The position numbers and the translations under genes are program-made. From positions 1 through 64,000 of the forward strand of contig JAFKAC010000102.1 of assembly GCA_025766275.1 (NCBI GenBank): a stretch of DNA of 64,000 nucleotides, given 5' to 3'. Under the pieces are notes generated by a model that saw nothing but the letters and a program-made list of their open reading frames with translations, did no database searches and had not been told where the DNA came from. This document shows positions 57,053 through 64,000 of this stretch, one piece after another; the stretch's first letter is position 1; the number at the start of each line of letters is the position of its first letter. This DNA comes from Lactarius indigo (taxonomy: Eukaryota > Basidiomycota > Agaricomycetes > Russulales > Russulaceae).

Positions 57053-59489
57053 TTACATCGTGTAACCCCCCCAGCTTTCTTGGTCATCAGCGTCCTGTTC
57101 AAGTTTAAACGACCCCCCGGGGTTTTGCTGATCTGGGCTTGACTCTTGTGCCTTCATACAACCGGAGCCACCCTCCGAGCGTACTGAATAACGAACATTA
57201 TATTAGGATCACAATAGAAAAAGGGCGTGATGGGAAAATGACACACAGTGACGATTAAGCGCATCAAGCCGCGCAAACGGCTTCCTGCAACCATCGCAAG
57301 TGAATGGGCGGTGATTCGAATGTAACTGCTCGTGGCGTTTGCAGTCATGCTGCCGCGCAAAACCTTTGCCGCACCCAGGCCATTTGCACTGGAAGGGCTT
57401 CTCGTCGTTGTGAGAACGTAAGTGCCCTTGTAGGTGTCCATAGGGTGAGTGACAGTAAACAAGGTGCATGTAGAGAAGTCGCATACCTTTGAGATTGAAA
57501 TGACGGGTAAAAGTTGAACCACATCCTTGAATAGGACACACGAACTTTGCATCATTGATGCGCCGTTTCATGCTAGCATCAGCCGTCGCAGTTGTCGTCA
57601 CATTTGGCCTCGCGACTGGTAGTACTCCCGGTGTCGTACCGCGAGACCCACCAGATGTATAATCACTCTGGTATACGTCCCCTCTCGACATGTTATCGAT
57701 GAGCTGGGGTTGCCCATTTCCGAGACTTGGATCAGGAAGAGGTTCTGTGATGCGTCCTGGGCTGCTAGAAGGGCTGGCTGGATATGGTGACGCTCGTACA
57801 GCTCCCCAAACTGGGCCGGCGATGCCTCCGCGCTCCCGGGAGCCGCTCGAGGCCCGACGGTGATGCCCACGGACGAACGGTTGAGAAGAAGGGGGATGTA
57901 AGAACTGAGTTTGCTGGGCGAGCACGTCGACATGCCGGCTGGGGGGGAAGCTAGGGATAGCAGAGCCGGTGTAAGAACCGAGCATTGTGGGTCGTAGGTC
58001 TTCGGAACGTGACTGTCTATGAGTGAGTCTTGGTCCTCCACCGCCGTCCGAGCGCGCGCGTCTCAGTTGTGAAAAATCAGCAGTAAGAAAATGGGATGGG
58101 CCGCCTTGAGAACTGGAATTGAAGGAGTATGGATGCTGGAGAGGCCCCGAACTCAATGAGGTTTGAATGGCGCTTGCAGAGGAGGACGGACGGGGAATAA
58201 CGTCGAGGGGGGGAAGGACTTCGTTCATATGCACGGTTCGACCACTCGTGAAATTAGACGAGCTATGGTCAAGATGCCGACTCTGGGGAGCTTGTTGATT
58301 GAATAATGGGCTGGAGTTCCACTGAGGTGGACGGGCAGAGGTGTCAGATTTTGAACGAGTACGTGAAGGAGAGGGAGGAAGGAGATATTCTTCTTGAACG
58401 GAAGCTGAGATATCTGCAGAGGTGGTCCGGGATTGCTGAGCAGCCCCAGGGAAGTTAAAGAGGCCGGAGCCATCGGAGGGACCGGCGCTGGGACGGAACT
58501 CAGACGCCGGCTGTGATGGAGCGGAGTTTGCCGAGGGGTCGGATGAATGATGGCCCCAACTCGACGATGGCACAATTGATGGCGTTGCTGATCCTGCGAT
58601 CGGTAAACAGTGTCAGTGACAAACTCTCTCTCACGAGAACAAAAACCGCGGCAGTCTTCCGGGGATACGGACCTTGCGAAATCGTGTTCCTGAATCCCGT
58701 CGCTTGACTCGTCTCCCCGCCACTCACGGGCGTCGCGGGAACGATATGAAGTCGAGGACCTACCCCGTCACCTTCCGGGGCATGAATCACAGGTTGGCCT
58801 TGTGCGTACCCACTAGGCTGATTCAGGTCGGGGATGACCAACACGGGTGGTGATTGGGGCTTCATTTGAGGAGAGGCGGATTCATTAGGCATTGGGACAG
58901 GGCCATGATATGGTGATTCGACGCGAAGCTGGTTGAAGTCAAGGTGGGGGGAGGCACTGACGCCAGGATGATGTGAGGACACAGACGAGGCTGGACTCCG
59001 TCGATCATTCTCAGCCCCACTTTCGGCCCCACCGTTGCTCGATGACGGGGATCCGTGATCGTAGTACGCCGGGGAATGGGGGTCGTCTGCGGGGGTGATG
59101 GAAACAGATACACGGTTCGAGTTGTTAACTCCTGACATAAAGTCGTCGTCAAACATCAGAAGGCCCGCTGATGATGTGGGTGCGTCGTATTCTGAAGGGT
59201 CGTCTCTGGGCGAGATGGCGAGGGGGTCGTTATCAAAAAGAGCTAGGCTATCGTCCTTTGAGTCAAAATCTAGCTCTGAAACAGCTGAGTAAGGCGAGTT
59301 GTGGTACGAGCCGTTATATGACGGCGTGGCTGGATAGTGGGGGCTGGACGGTCGAAGGTCAAAAGAATCGAAGGCCGGGTGATGGGGAGAGAGGTCAAGA
59401 TTGTCAGGAAGGAGACCGGAGGGGCGGAAGTCGACGCCGTCGTCGGGATCAGATATAAAACGGTGGGATTGATGTACTAGTTGTTCCAT
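57053..59489 (-). CDS. C2H2 zinc-finger transcription factor, Crz1-like
   Basis: Four exons (59489-58673, 58593-57487, 57426-57247, 57183-57053) join to 2235 nt, giving 744 residues. The start is ATG 59489 (MEQLVHQSHRF). About 590 residues of Ser/Pro/Asp-rich, probably disordered sequence come first. Three adjacent C2H2 fingers follow near the C-terminus: FVCPIQGCGSTFTRHFNLKG joined by an intron to HLRSH; FQCKWPGCGKGFARQHDCKR with HEQLH; FTCDGCRKPFARLDALNRH joined to LRSEGGSGC. The RQHDCKRHEQLH finger and the terminal ALNRHLRSEGG block resemble Crz1/Prz1, the calcineurin-regulated calcium-response factors. The Ser/Pro-rich region would be the place for calcineurin docking, but no confident PxIxIT motif was pinned down. 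The acidic tail ends SWGGYTM. Confidence 0.88.
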
Positions 59490-62400
59490 GACCCGGGACG
59501 GAAGGAGGAGATGATATAGTTGGAGGGAGCGACAAAAATGGAGGAACAGAGGATCTAGAAATGCTGTTCCAGAGAGGCAGTGCGAAGGAGACAAATGTTA
59601 TGTGGATGAGATGAGGGAAGGGGCTGTTATAATCAATCTGAGAAAAGCAAAACCTGGATGGCGGACCCCAGGAACTAGTCAATTGGGGGCTGTGTTGGCA
59701 CGACCCCCCGAGTCCCATTGCCGTTTTCCATATGTAATAATGCCCATAGGCGCACAGCCCTTTCTCTTCCGGGGCTGTGTACCGTGTCCCCTCCCTCCGT
59801 TATACTGTACGTTATCAAAAGTACAACGATTCTCTACTTGGAAGCAAACGTCTGAGCCTTACTTCTTACCATCCCGTCGCAGCCCATTGTCCCATCCTCA
59901 TCTTCCGTCGATCTTCCGATCGTGCCACCCATTCATGACGGAAGTTGAACTGCGATTTTGAGGCCGTGCACCTACGCACAGCCTTTTCTGTACACTGTAC
60001 TGTAGGGGGCGGTGCAGAATATTCGATTTCCTGCTAACTGCATCTCCGCTTGGCCCTATTTCAAAGTGGTGGGACGAATGCTGTGCCTAGATGTACCCTC
60101 ACAAAGATCGGGAAAAGTCCCGTCGTTCCATCAATCTGACCCTCCACCACGCTAAGTGCAAACACACAACGAGCCACGAGCAATCGTTTTGGCGCCATCT
60201 CTGATCACTGATGCTTTCTCTTCCCAAACGCGTGCACCTATCGTGCTCAACATCATCCATCATGACCACCATCACTGACACATGTCCTCCTGCTGGTACC
60301 AAGGTGGATGCCAGCAAGCCAACTGGCGAGTGGGACCATCTGAGACAGTTTAGGAGAAGACGCGTAGCACTGGGACAGACAAAACTCAGATAATCAAACG
60401 GCGACTTATCAACATTTAATCAACATCGTCACCTTTGCATGTCTGCATTGAGAACAGTCAGACCTTGCAAATCGTTGTATGATTCTTGATCATGAGTGGG
60501 GTCATGCCGAGCGATCAATAACACCACAATGTTAATAGCCTGTCCATCATATTCTTTGATACTGTATTATACTAGAACACAGATTCAATACACCATGAAC
60601 TGCAATTCCTATGAAGGCAACGCTGGAGTTGCCTTTCCCGCTATCCATCCTGTTACGGCCAAGGTTACGGCCATTATTTACCTTGACTGAAAGAACGGTT
60701 GGTGGTCGACCTAACGACCTCGATTACGAAATCAGGAATTCGACCTCGCCATCCTTGGGAATGTGCCACTGTGGTGGTTGATCCGTGGTTGTAGGTGGTA
60801 GGGCCCTGGTGGAGGTGTACTAACTTACCTTGGGCTGCTCTGCTGGCAATGTCCGGCAACCTAACCGGCTTCAAGACACAGTATTCGGGGCGGGAGCTTT
60901 GTGGTCTTTTGGTTCGCCATCTTGGCATGGAACGCAGCCTCCGATGCCCCGCGCCGCAGGCAACTGTCATACTCACAATTTGCCGCAGCGTGTGAACCAC
61001 TACAGTAGTAGGTGGATTTGATAAACCGAAAAAGTCCAACTCTGGCGCGCAAGGCACTGCATGGCCAACCCAACCCTGGAGCTTTATTCCTGTGTCTTCC
61101 ACGTTCTAACTATTCATACAAGGTCTACAACTTGGAGCTACAGCAATGAGGACGCGATCGCACAGGAAATGAAACAAGGCGGTCTTCGGCGACCCGTGTG
61201 CAACAACTGTTTGTGTGCGTGTGCGTGCTTTATCTGCATGCCGAGATGCGCGGGGTCATATCACGGCACTGTGGAACAGATTGTGGCCTCAGCGCGCCAC
61301 ACAAGACGGAGGGAATCTCCCTGGGACCTGGTTTCGTGGTGCTCACCACGACATGCACGCATGGTGCGCAGGGATTGGTGGCCGTCTCCATACAGGGACA
61401 TTCCGCTGGGCACGGGCGGAAATACAGGTCGTGTTCTAGTGGTTTCGAAGGCATCTTCGTCCGTGGCAGGCTGTGATCTGGATGGGGCTGGGATAATAAT
61501 ACTCAGGGGGCATCAAAGAAGGGTGTGGGCGTCGCCTGGTTCCCTTAGATAGAAGTTGGACCCCGCCGTCCTCTGCAAACTCCTAACCGCGCGCGATTCG
61601 GTGCTCGGGGTGTCAGTGGTTGTTGGGCATGTCGTTGGTTTACAAACGAAATGGGCTTTCCGTGTCGCAGTCCCCTTCCTCGAGAGATAAATTGGAAAAC
61701 ATACGCAGCACATTTCTCCGGTTTGACCGGGCGAGCCAGATACGGACCGGAGTCTGTCAGGTTGCTCGAGTGAGGAATGGGTGACACTCTTTTGGGAAAT
61801 CGTTGTTGTTTCTGGATATCACGAGCACCACTCTGCCGTTGCTTGGCACCCTGCGAGCGTCTGCTCGCTCGGGTCGATCGGGCAACGAGGCGTCCGTGCC
61901 TTGCTCTGTGCCACACCCCCATTGCTGGCAGTTGCACGATATCGATAAAGTGGGATTAGCAGGAAACGTGTTCGATGAAATCCCTCATGGCATCGTGCCA
62001 CGGTTCATACGGCGACTTGGCCCTGACAACGACAGAGTTGTGCTCGTTCCTCCCCTCCCCCCCCCCCCTAGATGAGATCACCTGCCGCAATATGGCCGCC
62101 AGACGCCAGAGCGGAGTACACAACCGCGTGGACAAAAGCGCCCAGCGGCAGGTGAGTGACGAGAGCAACGTGTGAAAGCTAGGAAACGGCTCAAAAAGGA
62201 GAAATGACCCATATATCCAAAATGGTGCAAATTTTTTGGTCTGGCTTCGTACCGATGCCGATATCATCATGTCAAAGATGGGACAGAGCCGCCGCATTCT
62301 TCTGGGGCATAAGTTCCCGAAACTACCCTGTATACAATTCCCCACACCCCCACCCCCTTGGCGCTGTTTCGATGCACGCTGTCGTTTGTAAGGACTGAGC

Positions 62401-63069
62401 GCCCATATACAAGTCGATGGACTTCGCAACCATAAATAATCAAATTGAGTCAGTCAGCGGCGGAGAGTGAGGAAAAGGTGAGGAAATCATGAATCAGAGA
62501 TAATCGGGTTAACCACTGTTGGAATTCCAGCAGGAGGTCATCAGTTCTATCATTCGTCTTTGAACGCTCGTTTATCTCCTGATAGATCGAGAGCATCTGA
62601 TTCTGAGGTGCGCAACGTACAGCATGGATAGAAAGGACCGAACGAGATGTACACCGAACGGTTGTCGTGCGGGTGACCCTGAATCATCACAACATGGAAA
62701 ATTTAAAAGGTAGCGAAATGAAAGCTATCTTAGGGAGACCATGGGGACGTGGCGCGGGTTGTGATCGGCGGGAGATTAACGGTATATGTGTACTTGTACG
62801 TGCACACAAGTTGCATTTGCAGTTGCAATCATTTGGGTGTCCGCCATCCGCGCACAAGGTGTGAAGCATGTGAAGGACTCAGACAGATGGAGTTCGGCCT
62901 CACCTCGTTCTCGTTTCATTGTTACAGCACTGGCACCAGGGCACACATGCGTCTGGCATGCCAGCCGCTGGCCTCGTCATCCAATTGGAGCATCCAGACC
63001 AGACAGAATTGTTGCATCCGGCCACGTGCTGAAAAAGGCAAAAGTGCCTCCCTCGTGATGCCGTCCCGT

Positions 63070-63092
63070 GGCACCCACGGCCCGTGGGTGCC
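63070..63092. repeat. 23-bp near-perfect inverted repeat (11-bp arms, 1-nt centre)
   Basis: GGCACCCACGG and CCGTGGGTGCC are perfect reverse complements separated by a single C, giving a very stable GC-rich hairpin. Confidence 0.75.
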
Positions 63093-63220
63093 GCATCCCC
63101 CTCTGTGCCACGCCCCACCCAAGCCCCATCGTCTATAGCAACGTAGACCACGTTCCCCCACTTGTATTTGTATTTCACAGTACCGCGCAAGTGTGAGCAG
63201 TCCACTAAAAAAAAATTGAC

Positions 63221-63241
63221 AAAATGGAAAATTTCCATTTT
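63221..63241. repeat. 21-bp A/T-rich inverted repeat (10-bp arms, 1-nt centre)
   Basis: AAAATGGAAA and TTTCCATTTT flank a single A. It lies about 470 bp upstream of the FAD-oxidase start, in the position of a possible regulatory site. Confidence 0.6.
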
Positions 63242-63713
63242 ATCGACCTCACATCCCAACGGTCGCCGCCTATATCCAAGCCTATATCTATCACTAGGGT
63301 TCTAGCTGGATCTGACAACCTATCCGGATTGACTGGGCTATATCTTCAAATTTTATGACTATCAGCAGCCTTGGCTCAACAGCTGGTGCTTTCGGACTAC
63401 TGTACTGGCAATTGACATCATCTTTTTTACTGAGAGTCCCGGACCGGCTGTTGACTCGGTGCCGGGCCGCAAACTACTGGATGTGCGTTTACGCTCCTAT
63501 GATAGGGCACACACTTTGGGCTCAGCGGCACACATATATAATTGAACTTGATGGCGTCTGGCTGGTAAAACCCGCCTTCCATGCACCGACGTGGATCGCA
63601 CATTTGTCATGATGGGCCATACGGTTCCTGTCATCACTTTTAAATCAATTGTTGAAAAGGTGTAACCAGCTGCAGTTTCCCTCTGGTCCAGGCAGTTCCC
63701 CAGTGTCGTACTC

Positions 63714-64000
63714 ATGCTCCCGACGACGTCTTTACTCTGCGCGCTGTTGCTAGCTGCGTTGGCATGTGGCCATCCTGGGACGTTGGATGATCGTGCAACG
63801 CTGGCTGCAACATCTAGATATAATGCAACTTGCCATCAGATTGCCGCAGCCATCTCTAACGCTTCCGAGGTATTCTACCCCCGTGTGTCCCGTGTGTTTC
63901 TCGTTCCTACCATTTGAACTGATATCTGGATTATTGGATAGCTTCTCCTCAATATGTCTCTGACATTACACATACGTACGCGTCGAGTTCCCAAGCGTCC
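63714..64000 (+). CDS. FAD-linked oxidase (berberine-bridge-enzyme type), 5' part only
   Basis: Starts at ATG 63714 with a signal peptide (MLPTTSLLCALLLAALACG). Exon 1 (63714-63882) reads NATCHQIAAAISNASEVFYP and is joined by a GTGTGT-ATAG intron to exon 2 from 63942, which reads SPQYVSDITHTYASSSQAS and runs off the window. The Cys-His block followed by a Tyr-Pro and a Ser-rich segment is how fungal secreted FAD_binding_4 oxidases begin, just before the FAD-linked domain. The catalytic and cofactor residues lie outside the window, so the assignment is by resemblance only. Confidence 0.65.

Larger units (their letters stand above)
59490..63713. other. Long gene-free interval with two perfect hairpins
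   Basis: About 4.2 kb between the divergent Crz1-like and FAD-oxidase genes. Its left end must hold the promoter of the transcription factor. No frame with a recognisable domain was found; the frames at 61061-61552 and 61545-61937 are the longest. Features seen are a short C run (62058-62068) and the two inverted repeats listed separately. Confidence 0.45.

Overview
This window looks like nuclear DNA of a mushroom-forming basidiomycete (Agaricomycete). The genes are split by many short introns of about 45-65 nt with GT[G/A]CGT- or GTAAG-type donors. The content is typical of that group: an aryl-alcohol-oxidase-type GMC oxidoreductase with very many introns, basidiomycete-style sesquiterpene synthases, a NACHT-ankyrin relic, a CaMKK-type kinase and a Crz1-like zinc-finger factor. 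No prokaryotic features, CRISPR arrays or rRNA genes were seen.

Layout. 0-23.5 kb is a housekeeping block: an extracellular glutaminase-like enzyme with a C-terminal membrane anchor (+), a CaMKK/Ssp1-like kinase (-), a UPF0014/FetB-like membrane protein (-), a small unknown protein (+), ribosomal protein L4 (+), a small C2H2 protein (-), COQ4 (-) diverging from CWC2 (+), and the TMA46/ZC3H15-type CCCH protein (-). 23.9-45.6 kb is an accessory region. It holds a GMC oxidoreductase, an intronless orphan with a zinc-knuckle-like motif, and four sesquiterpene synthase genes, all on the minus strand and sharing one five-exon structure. They are separated by 2-5 kb of gene-free, repeat-bearing DNA. 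Copies 1 and 2 are recent duplicates whose flanks are also duplicated. Copies 3 and 4 are older and more diverged, and copy 4 has an altered metal-binding motif. Copy 1 lies between two inverted copies of a roughly 230-bp A-tailed repeat. 45.6-57 kb contains a secreted acid-phosphatase-like phosphoesterase and a long, heavily broken NACHT-ankyrin gene. 57-64 kb contains a Crz1-like three-finger transcription factor and, at the right edge, the first exons of a secreted FAD-linked oxidase.

Functional reading. The terpene synthases would make sesquiterpene skeletons from farnesyl diphosphate. The neighbouring GMC oxidase, and possibly the FAD-linked oxidase far to the right, are candidate tailoring enzymes. 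No cytochrome P450 was recognised, so this is better called a terpene-synthase array than a complete biosynthetic cluster. All exon assignments were made by eye from splice signals and family resemblance; no search was run.
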